Source of the DNA: Anisakis pegreffii
Taxonomy: Eukaryota; Nematoda; Chromadorea; Rhabditida; Anisakidae
Direction: 5' to 3'
NCBI GenBank assembly: GCA_035041965.1
Contig: JAPYMA010000100.1
Span: 124,001-188,000, forward strand
Length of the DNA: 64,000 nt
Position 1 is the first letter of the stretch. Each line of letters opens with the position of its first letter. The position numbers were made by a program, and so were the translations under genes. Positions 45,660-57,946 of this stretch are shown in pieces. The notes beneath the pieces are model-generated. The model had not been told where the DNA came from. It did no database searches and was given only the letters and a program-made list of their open reading frames with translations.

Positions 45660-48430
45660 TACTTAGTTAGTTGCGGGAGGAGCCGGGACTGGTGTTGATA
45701 ATAACTGCACTGGCATATGATAACAAGAAAACTATCCCTCTAAAAATGAGTTTCACAAACGTAGGATATGAATCGCCTTATGATGTCAGCGGTAGGTCTG
45801 GAAAGTTCGCCTGGACCATTCATCCTGTAGAATCGAGTCGCTGACTGGTGACTCGAAGTCTCAGGTGTTTGTGGTTACTCGCCGAAGCTTATCTATTAGC
45901 TAGTGTCATGATGGCATTCATACAATTCTATGATGATTTCCTTATGTCCATTGCCAGTGTAGTTATCATTCATCACCTGTGCTACTGAGACACCCGATAA
46001 CCTCATACAATCCACTCGAATGGTCTAAAGTTATCGTATTGAAAATAACTTATGAGTTAGTTTCTGGGAGAGCTATCATCAGGTTTTGATAATGGCTGTA
46101 CTGGCATATGATAACAAGAAAACTATCCCTCTAAAAATGAGTTTCACAAACGTAGGATATGAATCGCCTTATGATGTCAGCGGTAGGTCTGGAAAGTTCG
46201 CCTGGACCATTCATCCTGTAGAATCGAGTCGCTGACTGGTGACTCGAAGTCTCAGGTGTTTGTGGTTACTCGCCGAAGCTTATCTATTAGCTAGTGTCAT
46301 GATGGCATTCATACAATTCTATGATGATTTCCTTATGTCCATTGCCAGTGTAGTTATCATTCATCACCTGTGCTACTGAGACACTCGATAACCTCATACA
46401 ATCCACTCGAATGGTCTAAAGTTATCGTATTGAAAATAACTTATGAGTTAGTTTCTGGGAGAGCTATCATCAGGTTTTGATAATGGCTGTACTGGCATAT
46501 GATAACAAGAAAACTATCCCTCTAAAAATGAGTTTCACAAACGTAGGATATGAATCGCCTTATGATGTCAGCGGTAGGTCTGGAAAGTTCGCCTGGACCA
46601 TTCATCCTGTAGAATCGAGTCGCTGACTGGTGACTCGAAGTCTCAGGTGTTTGTGGTTACTCGCCGAAGCTTATCTATTAGCTAGTGTCATGATGGCATT
46701 CATACAATTCTATGATGATTTCCTTATGTCCATTGCCAGTGTAGTTATCATTCATCACCTGTGCTACTGAGACACTCGATAACCTCATACAATCCACTCG
46801 AATGGTCTAAAGTTATCGTATTGAAAATAACTTATGAGTTAGTTTCTGGGAGAGCTATCATCAGGTTTTGATAATGGCTGTACTGGCATATGATAACAAG
46901 AAAACTATCCCTCTAAAAATGAGTTTCACAAACGTAGGATATGAATCGCCTTATGATGTCAGCGGTAGGTCTGGAAAGTTCGCCTGGACCATTCATCCTG
47001 TAGAATCGAGTCGCTGACTGGTGACTCGAAGTCTCAGGTGTTTGTGGTTACTCGCCGAAGCTTATCTATTAGCTAGTGTCATGATGCCATTCATACAATT
47101 CTATGATGATTTCCTTATGTCCATTGCCAGTGTAGTTATCATTCATCACCTGTGCTACTGAGACACTCGATAACCTCATACAATCAACTCGAATGGTCTA
47201 AAGTTATCGTATTGAAAATAACTTATGAGTTAGTTTCTGGGAGAGCTATCATCAGGTTTTGATAATGGCTGTACTGGCATATGATAACAAGAAAACTATC
47301 CCTCTAAAAATGAGTTTCACAAACGTAGGATATGAATCGCCTTATGATGTCAGCGGTAGGTCTGGAAAGTTCGCCTGGGCCATTCATCCTGTAGAATCGA
47401 GTCGCTGACTGGTGACTCGAAGTCTCAGGTGTTTGTGGTTACTCGCCGAAGCTTATCTATTAGCTAGTGTCATGATGCCATTCATACAATTCTATGATGA
47501 TTTCCTTATGTCCATTGCCAGTGTAGTTATCATTCATCACCTGTGCTACTGAGACACTCGATAACCTCCTACAATCCACTCGAATGGTCTAAAGTTATCG
47601 TATTGAAAACAAATTATGAGTTAAATTCTGGGAGAGCTATCATCAGGTGTTGATAATGGCTGTACTGGCATATGATAACAAGAAAACTATCCCTCTAAAA
47701 ATGAGTTTCGCTAACGTAGGGTATGAATCGCCTTATGATGTTAGCGGTAGGTCTGGAATGTTCTCCTGGACCACTGATCCTGTAGAGTCGAGTCGCTGAC
47801 TGGTGACTCGAAAAACGTCTTCGTTTTAATACTATTTAATGACGTCTGGAATAAGGCTGATGCGATATCATTTGTGTAGTCAATGGACATTCTTAAAAAG
47901 CAAATTTTGGTTGCGTGGGCGATCCCAACCCGTCGAACAGCCAATAAGTGGGGCTTGGTTAAGGTAAATCCGACAGGTGTTCCCCACCTACCGGCGTTCT
48001 CGGCGAATCGGGGAGAAGTGTTTGAAAATATGTCTGCGGTACTTGCCCGGGTATCGTTAGCATTCTTTCTGCACAATATAATAAGGGTGTTCCCGGTCCG
48101 GGAAAGGCGCCAATTTGACTGGCGCTAGGGACTGCGCGTAAGTTGGCCTGAGTAGTGCCTTCAGGCATTTGCTTGGGTAACGAGGGTTCCCGGACTCACC
48201 GTGCGCACTTTCCCTTAGCAGGGGAGAATTGTTTCCGGTTGGCCATGGACTACACTTATGAATTCACATCGCTTAGTTTCAGTGCTGTTGAATGTGTTAT
48301 AAGGAGAAATCTCTCAGGTGTTTGTGGTTACTCGCCGAAGCTTATCTATTAGCTAGTGTCATGACGGCATTCATACACATCTATGATGCTATCCTTCTTT
48401 CCCTTGCCAGTGCAGTTATTGTCTAACATG
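45660..48430. repeat. 391-bp tandem satellite, five full units plus partial ends
   Basis: The landmark CTGGCATATG occurs at 45710, 46101, 46492, 46883, 47274 and 47665, an exact 391-base period. Units are nearly identical; shared variants (GATGGCATTC in units 1-3, GATGCCATTC in units 4-5) show local homogenisation. A degenerate partial unit precedes 45710, and the sixth unit is split by foreign sequence at 47813-48311 and resumes to about 48425. No unit contains an open frame above 60 codons, and I recognise no rRNA, snRNA, SL RNA or tRNA in it. Confidence 0.95.
47813..48311. other. GC-richer 0.5-kb insertion in the last satellite unit
   Basis: The satellite reads GACTCGAA then, in intact units, GTCTCAGG. 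Here about 499 bases intervene. The insert is visibly richer in G and C than its surroundings and contains short hairpins (GCGCCA-N7-TGGCGC and GCCTGA-N9-TCAGGC). It has overlapping open frames of 65-111 codons on both strands but no recognised protein, RNA gene, terminal repeat or clear target-site duplication. Confidence 0.6.
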
Positions 48431-49590
48431 AGTAGTGATAAAGTACTTCATAAGTCATCGCTTCTGTTTCTAATAATCGACCAGTTTCGAGAGCTTATAT
48501 CTCGGGCTGGGGTTGAATTGGATAGCTGTGGTTTGATGTATGCGTAGAGGTTAGAATTTTCTCTTGGACGCTAGCATGAGGTCTTGTCAGGGTTGGAATG
48601 AGTTGATATGTATGTTCCCAATTAGATGTTCTTGAACTTTTCTCATAGTTTATAACTCAAGCGCTCAGATGATAACTTGAGGAATAGAAAGGCAGGTAGA
48701 GAGGCAATTTATTCATATTATCTTGCTATGGATTGTCCGATTGGATGTGTGCATTGAAATCTCGTGTTTATGCGAATATTTGTTTGATTGTCCTGTTGTT
48801 GTTGTTTATGATGATTTCGTTTTGTTGTTGATGTGATTACTTCGTGCTTCCGTGCTTGATACTGTCGCGCCAGGCATAACGGAGGGAAGCATTGCTAGGC
48901 ATGGTTTGGTGTCGTTCCATGCTTGAGACAGAATCGCAAAGTGCGTAGAGAACCCCGCACAAACTATCCGGATGTCACATGATAGATCCAGGCTCAAGTT
49001 TGGATCTCTTACTTGTACATAAGTTCATAACTTTGATGAGATTAGGATAAATTTGAAAATATGAATGGTGCGTGGCGCGACAGTTGCATAAACTTTTTTC
49101 CGCGTGTTAACACATCACACCGAAACAGCTTGAGAGGATCGGTGAGTGTCGATTTAGGATTGTCGTGACGGAAACTCAGGTGCAGTATAGGTTCTAGTTT
49201 TAATATGACTGTTTGCATCACAGTTAAGAACTAAAAACTTGAAATTAAAAGGCTTAGCGAAATATCGAAGTGAGAAGCCGTTTAGAAAATTTGTTTGTGC
49301 AAAACACTGTTAGCGATTCAGTAATGTGCAACTGAAATGAGTAATCGTAAGTCGTGGAACATTTCATGGGAAGATTGTCACACATGTCTTAAGTACAGTG
49401 TAACAAATCTCGAGGATTGAGTTAAATTCTTCCGGAAAACATGACGATAAGACAAAAAACAAATGGGAAGTCTCGAATAGGATGATAGATTCTCTCGAAA
49501 GGAGACAGAGTTTATGAAAGATAAACCCTTCAGATGTCGTTTAGCAGAGAGAACGAATGAAAAAGCAATACAACGAATAGAGCATTCATA
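48430..49590. other. Stretch with no recognised gene
   Basis: Unique-looking sequence following the satellite; no supported exon. Confidence 0.35.
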
Positions 49591-49599
49591 ACGCGACGT

Positions 49600-49998
49600 C
49601 TAATGCATGTCAGCGTAAGTCCTAAGATGTGACCAATAAGCTTGAATGAGTATAATTGTTCGAAAATTAGTGATATGCACAGAAAAGGCTGCAGTCTCTG
49701 AGTTATATTCAATTTTTTCTTCCGTGGAGAACACGTTAAGTTGGAAAAAAAACCATCTTTGTTTTTCGTCAGGCGGCCATGTGTCAGGTTTCGTATCGAA
49801 CTCTGCAATAGTATTTAGTAGCACTTCGCCATATACATGCTCCTCTTTCTTTCTATCAGCTAGAAACTGATAGTGAGTGAGGAAATTCATGAACGTAACT
49901 ACACAGAGCGATGGCAAGTGGAATGGTAAAGTGCTTGAGCTGACCGTCACGACATCCCCCTCTCTAATAGAAACATTTGAAACCTCACGTCGCTCCAC
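49600..49998 (-). other. Candidate coding exon, unknown protein (132 codons)
   Basis: Minus-strand acceptor GCTACTAG followed by an open frame to TGA. It is coding-looking, with EERKIEYN-type charged blocks and a pattern near the end (SVHITNFRTIILIQAYWSHL). No upstream exon, domain or homologue was identified, so it may be a terminal exon, a pseudogene fragment or chance. Confidence 0.3.
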
Positions 49999-50009
49999 CT
50001 AGTAGCGTG

Positions 50010-51340
50010 TAGAAACACCATCAGCATCTCGAAGATGCGGATTTTAAGATCGTAAAGGGTATATGTATGGTCAGGATTTTTGTGAAGTTCAGCGGGATGA
50101 TTTTTGCTTCTATTTCAATAAGACCGCTACAAATCGGTTCGGCTTGACGAGTGGACCAGAAAAAGTGCAAAATTATGGATCCATGAGAGACGTGAGGCCA
50201 GGGATATCATACAAAAGAACAGTCAAAGTCGAGTGAAACCATATTTTGCGGTCGGAACACAAGAACTGCTGTCGCTGTTGAGCTAATTTGTATCTCATTG
50301 CGTTCAGTGCCTCATTGCGGATCGACTGATACCAAATTTATGAAACATGAGTCCAATATGCAATCAACCTGTCACTTTAAAGCGATGTTGCATCGGAATC
50401 GAAAGATCAACACAGAAGTAGAGGCGTCGATCAATAAAAGATACAGAATGCATCGAATGCACGTGCAAAGTGATAGAATGCACTGCGTGATTGGACATCA
50501 TCGTTGACGATGATCAGAGAACAATGGACGTGATGTGATGGTGGTGTGTGAATCGGTATATGGGAGAATCAAATGATTCGAGAATGATCTTCAACGTTAT
50601 GATCTGAACTTGTCGTGCGACCAAGCCCATCAAAGTTGCCAACCACTGTAAAGCATTTCTTAATCACTATATATAGTCGAACTGACTGGATTTTGATGAC
50701 TTCACTTCGCAAGTTGAATATCATTTAGCAAAAGTGTTTCGACGAAAAACACCAATGAATAAAGCAATTAAATTAAGGTGATACAATTTTTATGTAAGAA
50801 TGAAAGTTTTGTTACCGTTGTCTACAAACTATGCTTATGATGATCTTGTGTCCGATAACATATATTTTGTCGGGCGAATTAGTTGTGAAATACTTTTGAG
50901 AAAGATGTGATAAAACAGTTTGCAATTATTCGTTTATCACCATTTTGTGATCAGGGAAAGAGCCGAAACTTTTCTGGCAGCAAATCGTAAGATCATCCGG
51001 CCAGCACAGCTCCAATGAGAAGCGCCGGTATCATTTTGCATAACCTTTAAGGGAATATATCCAACCTACCTATAGGTCGAACATTGACAAGCAATTTAAT
51101 AATTGCATGATAAGAACAAAAAAAGAGACCATGACGGGAATATGTCAGAAAAATGCACATTCTTCTGAAATCTTAAGGTCAGCGATGTATTCATGCATAT
51201 TTCCAGAAATCTGGTCGCCTTTCTATATAACGCAATTTTATCAGACCATCTTTGCTTACTTTCAAGTACCTCTTTAACGGCATCAGACAATCATCCGATC
51301 AATTCAAAAACATTTTCCGATGAGTTCTTTCACTCCATAT
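50010..51340. other. Stretch without a supported gene
   Basis: A short coding-looking piece on the minus strand (about 51250-51290, DAVKEVLE before a GTAAGC donor) could be an isolated exon. Otherwise nothing is supported. Confidence 0.3.
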
Positions 51341-51342
51341 CT

Positions 51343-51560
51343 GACGAATTTTGAACTGGTATATTTTGAACTGATATATGCTTTGAACTGATATTGAACT
51401 GATACATGCTATAGGGGTTGCCACATTCAAGCCTACCGTACTCTCAGCTTTGACCAGTAACATATCAATTTCTTCATACCCATCGGTCGAGCAGAATCTC
51501 TGCATTCAGAAAAATATATATTTTTTATGTTCTCCCAAGAAGTGTCGGCTTTTGGAAGTG
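51343..51560. repeat. Dispersed copy of the AAGCCTACCGTACTCTCAG repeat family
   Basis: Matches the 41279-41780 family: AAGCCTACCGTACTCTCAG, then CAGTAACATATNAATTTCTTCATACC, then CAGAATCTCTGCATTCAGAAAAAT. It also has a local TTTGAACTGATAT repeat just upstream. Confidence 0.6.
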
Positions 51561-51831
51561 GATGTTTTTTTTGTGTAAAGTTGGTGATTATGTGGTTATG
51601 AATAAGCGGGAGATGTGTGAAGAATAATCGGGATGAAATGGTGCTGAAAGCATATGATAAGTGCAAATTCGGTGGAGTGTTATTGGAGGGCTTGGACCAT
51701 TTCTTTCTGATTTGTGGACGGTTTGAGTTTTTGGATGAATCGTGCTTACTTCTTCTGTCACTTCTCTTCATTCTTCCTTCCAAATGAAGTTCTCATATTC
51801 TTCGGATGCCGAATTTCGTGTTCCCTCTCAG

Positions 51832-52061
51832 GAGGAATAAGAGAAATGACTGAAGAAGATAACGGGTGCCCCGGAACGACGTCGAGCTTCGCTGAACTTT
51901 TCAATTTTGAATTTTCAAATATTGAACGGAAACTCGAGCAAGCGGGAAAAGCATTCACGCATGTTCGCACGTATGCGATTGAGCAGTTCTCTCAAGATGG
52001 AATAACACCATCGCCAAGCTGTGAAAATCACCCGGAAGAGCCTAGTCAGCTCTCAAGGTCG
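51832..52061 (+). CDS. Isolated first coding exon upstream of DEK
   Basis: The acceptor TTCCCTCTCAG (exon starts 51832) sits 14 bases before ATG 51846, as in a trans-spliced mRNA. The exon reads MTEEDNGCPGTTSSFAELFN, then an amphipathic stretch IERKLEQAGKAFTHVRTYAI, and ends either at 52057 (AG/GTCGGT, phase 2) or 52061 (TCG/GTATAG, phase 0). The phase-0 end would join directly to DEK exon 2, so it may be an alternative DEK first exon. Alternatively it begins a small separate gene with a possible second exon near 52810. No family recognised. Confidence 0.4.
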
Positions 52062-52554
52062 GTATAGGTCGAAGTTCCTAATATAAGCCTCATGTGTACA
52101 TAACTATGAGTCAGGGCCAAATTTCGAATCTGACTCAATCGGATCAGACTGAACTGCATCCGGATGACTTCTGTGGCCGCGTGAAGCCTTTTTGGTTATT
52201 ATGCCTCATTTTTGGAACACAACCAAAGTTCCGAATATTTCAATCGGTGTAATTCTCTCATTGCCTCAGATTGGTTGCGACTGAAAATTCGTACCGAAAG
52301 AATAATCAGTTCAATTCACCTTTATAGGTGTAAGCAATCGCTATCGATGGTACTAATACGGTCAACTAAATTCTTGAATTGATGAAACGATAGAAGATGA
52401 ATTCCGATTAGGCAACAGACTAGAATTATCTAACTGTCCAACGTGTAATTCTGATATTCTTTGTGATTTTAAATGTATGTTTTCAACTAAGGTCAAGTTT
52501 CGTGACATTCCTTTGTGATATTTTGCAAACTGTTTTTTCATGACTGAGCCTTTG

Positions 52555-52644
52555 TCCGTTGATTGGATCCGTACAACAATTAAGGATCACTTATTTGCTT
52601 GCAAATAAGTGATCCTTAATTGTTGTACGGATCCAATCAATGGA
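52555..52644. repeat. 40-bp perfect palindrome with 2-nt loop
   Basis: Arm 52559-52598 (TTGATTGGATCCGTACAACA...) is exactly complementary to 52601-52640; loop TT. Beyond one mismatch the pairing continues to 52555 and 52644. Confidence 0.92.
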
Positions 52645-53047
52645 TTGCTATCTATGGACAAACTCCTAAAACGTGAAAGATGCATGAACAAGCTCCATTT
52701 CACCTGTTGAAATTTTGTATGATTGTATCGCGTTCAATTTCGTGTGCTTCATTGGAAGATGGTACTTTCGTTGCCAATGAAGTTATATAAATTGCAGTTG
52801 TTAGGTGTAAAGTGGTTCCCTGTTTGTATCGTTAACTCCAACTTTGAAGTTTCCTTTTCGGGCTTCTGGAGACTTCGTCAGATGAGGGCAGTTGACGATT
52901 TCTAAATTGATTGTTGTAGGTCTCAAATTGCCATGTTAAATGTTGCTCTAATCCTTGTTTAATCGCTTATGTGAAAATTTAAGTAATATTTTTCGATATC
53001 TGTGCTGTCAAATGAGATGCCACTGAAGGAAAAAAGAATTTGTGTAA

Positions 53048-53054
53048 TATTCAG
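53048..53054 (+). promoter_or_regulatory. Possible spliced-leader acceptor of DEK
   Basis: TATTCAG followed by a 40-base leader up to ATG 53095. No donor is apparent nearby upstream that would make this an ordinary intron, although the 51832-52061 exon remains a candidate partner. Confidence 0.35.
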
Positions 53055-53094
53055 GAGTTTTGTCGTTTCGAGAGATATAACGATTTAACAGCTT

Positions 53095-56000
53095 ATGGAT
53101 TCAGAGACCGGCGGTGATTCACAGGTATACGCTAAAGTCATTTCAAAATTGCAACGTCATTTGAGAGCACCTTCGTTTTTCATCTATATTCTTTGGTCTG
53201 TGATAATAGTTAATAGTCTGGAACGATTCACAATCATGTCCTTGTTAATTATTGTACCATCTTAATTCATGTAGAAGAGTTGTATTTCGACATGTGAAAA
53301 GGATATTTTTTTAGTAATTTTTAGTAATTCAACAATTATAGTAATGTTTTAATCGACTGTAGTAAACTTTGTCCTAACTGGGGTGAATCTGTTTACTTTT
53401 TTCGAAGACTGACGTAGTTCTTTGTGGGAAATGGTTGATATGATATAGAAACACGTAATTTCTAATTCAGACTTCTGACTTCAGGTTAAGCCTATGGATG
53501 TATCAAGCGAGAAGATGAATGGAACAAAGGAAAACGATCTGAAAGAAGATGATCCAAATAAAAAGATTGGAAATGAAGATAGGCCAGAGAAAGAAGTTTC
53601 TGAAAAATGCACTGAAGCAGCAAAGGCTGAAGTAGATGACGCAGTTAAGACCGATGATAAAAGCAAAGCTGTTACTGGCGCTGCTAAAACTAGCGAAGAG
53701 AAAAGTAAGGGTAATGTGGAAGAAGACAAACAGCAGCAATCAGACGTAGGCGTTACGTCGCAAAATCACGCAAAGGAGCCAGATGAGAAGGTTAAGGTTG
53801 CTTCAGTAGACTCCCAGGAGCCGGCTGAAAGCAATATAACGAAGAAAGTGCAAGCTGATTCTGATGCTGCAGTTCTAAGTGAAGGTGGTACTGAGGAAAG
53901 CAAAAAAGGTTGGTTCATTCTGACGATCTGAACTGTTATTTTTTTACGAAGTCAGTAACCGAATGCGAGATAGACGTTTTCATTCATAATTTGCCAAAGA
54001 AGGAACCAAATAAAACTTATAACCTCTAAGGTTATACTGTTAATTGAGTAATTCTCTAAACGCATGTTGATGGTTGATGGTTTAATTTATGATGGTTTAT
54101 GTTTGAATGAAATATACACAAGTTCAAGGTGAGCTTGATAAATCAGTCATTGTCGAAGGGAAACGAAAGCGTCATGCTGTGGAACGTATGGTGATCAATA
54201 TAGACACTCCTAGTCGAAAACCGAAAATTGCTGCACCAGGCCTCGGAATTGCTCTCGGTGACATACCGTATGGTTTGTTTTTGCATAGCACTTTGTCATA
54301 TCCATCATATCATCACTAAATACAACTGCATTTTTTTTCTTCTCAATTAAACCTGCCTTCATCAGCTGGAGATCTTCATTATATCGTCTCTTGAACGTTT
54401 TTGAAAATATAAGAGCTCAACAAGGAAACATTATTGTAAAACCTATTGGCAAGTAAGATTAAGTGTTGCTATTGGTTTATTTATTGGATTAATCCGAGGT
54501 AATTATTGTAGGCCATTTGATGGCATATACTGAATCCATAGCTTGAATGTTCACGCCTTTATAAAGAACAAGCGTTAGCTAGAACGAATATGATTCCAAA
54601 CGAAGTTGTTTTAAAGAATCAAAACGAACTTAGGATTCCTATAGGAAAATTTTGAATCAGATGAAAAATTTTGGTTTGGAAAAGCTGAAGCCAGTCAATG
54701 GCAAATTTTGTCTCGGAGATATTTAAGACAGAGCGATATATAGAAAGCCGAGATTTTTTTTGAAATTCTCCACACTATACAAGAAAAGATGTGTATTTTT
54801 GGTCAAATTTCGGCAACCTTTACAATTGCTCTTTTGCGGCACCAGTATTGCAGTTGTTTGTTTGAAAGCGAGGATGAGTTTCAGTGAAGGAAACACTCGA
54901 GAAGACAAAATGCGTGATGTTGAAAGGGATGTTTCGTCTCTGTTATGGTAGAGTGGGAAATCGTGCCTCTATGAAAAAGGAATTGCGTACATTCACTGGG
55001 TTTCCGTTCGATGACAGTGACACGCAATTCCAGAAGAGAAAGGCTATAGCTCAGAAACTCTCAGTTGCCGAAGTGATTCGATTATTTATCTTGATTCAGT
55101 TTATCCAGTCATCCAAATGTTGACGACTGCAATATGATCCGTAAAGAAATTCAAACGGCCCAAGACGTCATTTAACTGCTCACTGTATGGAATTGAAACG
55201 GTCTTTGGGATACCGTTTATTCGACACTAATGTTTCGTTTCATTTTTGCGTTCTTTTTTGGAATACTCCGCTAATTTTTTCCTGACTTCTCAACTAATCG
55301 TCGAATTCATAATTTTTGTTTCAGCTGAAAAAGATCGCTTTAATTCTTGGCATAGAACGTGCACCCCATAAGAACGATTTGGTGAGTTCGCTCGTTGAAT
55401 GTTGCATTTAATTTTTTTTCTGTACTCGTATCTTTGTCATGTTCAATATGATAGCACCAAACCACTTCACAAATTTTTTTGCTAAAGCAGATCGAAAATA
55501 GAATGCGATAAAATATCTGCCTAAAAATTCAATAGTAACTCTTTAACATTGATTTCATCTCGGAATTTCAGTCTTGGAATTCATGTGGAGCATTTGCTGC
55601 TCATGTGTTAATTTTAAACGGTTTTGAATTTGTTTAAAATGTAAATAATGTTCGGAAGCGCTCGATGATGGTGGTGTTCCCAGTTGTTGAGTTTATATTC
55701 TAAGTGTAGACTTTTAGGATTTTTTTGCGGGTTCCACATTTTTCTAATAATTTAATTTCATGTTCTTCATTTACTCAATTACAGATCAGTAATATTCTAA
55801 TGTTCCTTCTGAAACCAACGGATCTTGGCAAATCTCCCGAATCATTGGTTAAACGTAAGAAGGGTTCAAAGAAAAGAAAGCGTCAGACGAAAAAAGAAGC
55901 CAAAAAAGGTGACGAGGTTCAATACTTGAATTCCCTTTAACCTATCATGTATTGCTTTTGCATTCCTGGTCTGTTCTTCCAACATAATATTTGTGTGAGT

Positions 56001-57946
56001 AGTAATGTGTTTATTTGAACGCAAATGTTGTCATTGCTTACCATGTGCGCGTATCACTGTGCTGCGGTGGGTGGGGGCCCGCACTGATGCGTTGTCTGTT
56101 GGTAGTGCTAACCTTTGCAAGAAGTATTTTGATAAAACGCGAGATGCATAAGTACGACGTTTATTGTCATTTGGTTTCAATCAAGGATTAACGGCGAACA
56201 TCGCAGTTCCAGTTATTCGAACTGTTATGAAGGAGGCACCTTTTCTAAGAAGACAACAGAGGTGCTTTAAACGCTTCCAGGAAGGGAATTTAACCTTTCA
56301 GATAAACCTTGTACTTAACCGACCAGCTAACTTTGATAAGGATCGACTGAATGAGCTCATTCACGGAAACCTGCGTCAGTCTACGTGAGAATTGGAACGC
56401 AGGTAAGATGCAATCATAAGATTGGTATTCAATACCTTCATGAAATGGGCAAGGCTCGAAAGTTAGGTGCATGCATTTCTGAATACTTTTTTGTTTGCTT
56501 AAGGTGCTGTTTGTTTATTTGTTATGAATTAATGTGCAAAACAGTGCCAGCCAGTCACTAAATATTCATCAAATATTGTTCTGATCGCTAACGTCAGCCT
56601 TCTATCCACCACCGCACACTGTCGCGCGTACACGCTTTGCAATGACGGTATTCGTATTGTATTTATTATGTGTTTGTATGGACCAACTGAAGTGAAAATC
56701 AGCAAATTGTGTAATGGGTACTGACATGGATTTAAGGAAAAAAAAGTGAACCAAAAGCAAAGAGACAAAAGAAATCAGAAGAAGTTGAGAGTTCGGATGG
56801 AGGAGGTGATTCATCTGATGAGGAAGACAACAATGATGATAGTGGCGGCGAGACAGAGAATGCGCATGAGAAGGCATCCGTGACCAAAAAAAGCACTGCA
56901 CATAACACCGGAGGTGCTCACAAGAAAACCCTGAGCAAAAGCACTGATAAACACAAAAAGAAAGAAACCGAGGTTTGTGTTCGTTCATATTTTTGTTCTT
57001 TCTGAATGGTCTCAATAAGCATTTATATTTCGGTTGACTTTATCACTCGATCACCTATCATATCCGATTGCTGTAGGAATGTTTTTTGGTTGTTCGAGAT
57101 GAATTAATGTCTTCGAAGTAAGAGTTTCATATGTGAATCTCATGAAAATAACTTCGATATTCCCGTTCACTTTCCCTATTCTGTAAACCAGGAGTCCACA
57201 TGTGGGAATTTACCCATTTTTAGGGAATTGGGGGATTCCAACGCGGTAACGGACGGGTTCAGGAAATTAGTACGTTATGGGTGGGAATAGTAAATTATTG
57301 TAGCGGGGGGGGGGAGTAATGACGGCCTGCCATCGAAGGAGGTGATAGAGCACCCGAGCGTGGGCACCACTGCTATATAGGTTCATCAGTGAGTTCAAAT
57401 TCAGTACCATCAATGTTAATATCTTATCACAGTATCACATGTGTACCAAAGAAAACTTTATTTCAACGAAATTGACGATCTTTCCAGTCCGTAATCGTCA
57501 GTTGAATAAACAATTATTTGTGCTAATAAAAAGATCCTTGTTAGCATGAATCGAAATGGGGCAATGGCGGTCCAACGGACGTGGAACTGAATGCGGAAAT
57601 TGATATGCTTCTGCACACAATGGATCTATCGCAAGCAACAATGAAGGAGATGTGTGTTGAGGTAAATATGATAAAATGTTATGCTTATTACAAATCGTTT
57701 CTGAAAGGGCTTCATGCTGTCTCCTCACCGAAACGTAAATATGGTTTTGAGTGCATAGATACACATATATATCCTTTTCAACGACCTTAATCGCTGTGAT
57801 TTGTATATGTCAGCCAACGAAACTGTTGTCTGATCACGAACGATTCATTTCAGATAGCGTGCAAATTCCCGAATTTAAATATGGATAAATACAAGAGTGC
57901 TTTGAAACAGCGAATCAAAACGGCACTGGATAAGCTGGATGCATGA
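53095..57946 (+). CDS. DEK: DEK chromatin protein, nine exons, 470 aa
   Basis: DEK is a nuclear chromatin architectural protein and histone chaperone that binds structured DNA. Exons: 53095-53124, 53485-53908, 54129-54272, 54885-55072, 55325-55381, 55785-55908, 56737-56972, 57545-57661 and 57854-57946; all nine join in phase. Order: Lys/Glu/Asp-rich N-terminal region (1-150); DEK-specific/SAP region (about 160-297) with GKRKRHAVERM, GDIPYV, LCYGRVGNR, FTGFPFDDSDTQFQKRK, LKKIALILGIER and ISNILMFLLKP, which line up with human DEK motifs such as FSGFPFEKGS and VKRILNFLMHP; a basic then acidic linker (KRKRQTKK, SSDEEDNNDDSGG); and the DEK_C DNA-binding domain (about 413-470: ELNAEIDMLLHTMDLSQATM to KTALDKLDA). 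TATTCAG at 53048-53054 before the first exon may be a trans-splice acceptor. AATAAA at 58477-58486. Acceptor of exon 3 is slightly ambiguous (TTCAAG). Confidence 0.92.
57189..57372. mobile_element. Small hAT-like element in DEK intron 7
   Basis: Ends CAGGAGTCCACATGTGGG and GGGCACCACTG (read inward CAGTGGTGCCC). The interior GAATTTACCCATTTTTAGGG resembles the right arm of the 17827-18600 element. Flanking octamers match only weakly (5 of 8), so the boundaries are approximate. Confidence 0.45.

Noticed and set aside
45660..47665. C/D-box snoRNA in each satellite unit (ATGATGA about 60 bases before CTGA)
   Set aside because: No terminal stem pairs the sequences outside the two boxes, and no guide complementarity to rRNA is evident.
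45660..47665. 5S rRNA, U2 snRNA or spliced-leader gene cluster
   Set aside because: A few short words resemble U2 (TTAGCTA, TTATCGTATT), but they are in the wrong order and the essential conserved regions are missing.
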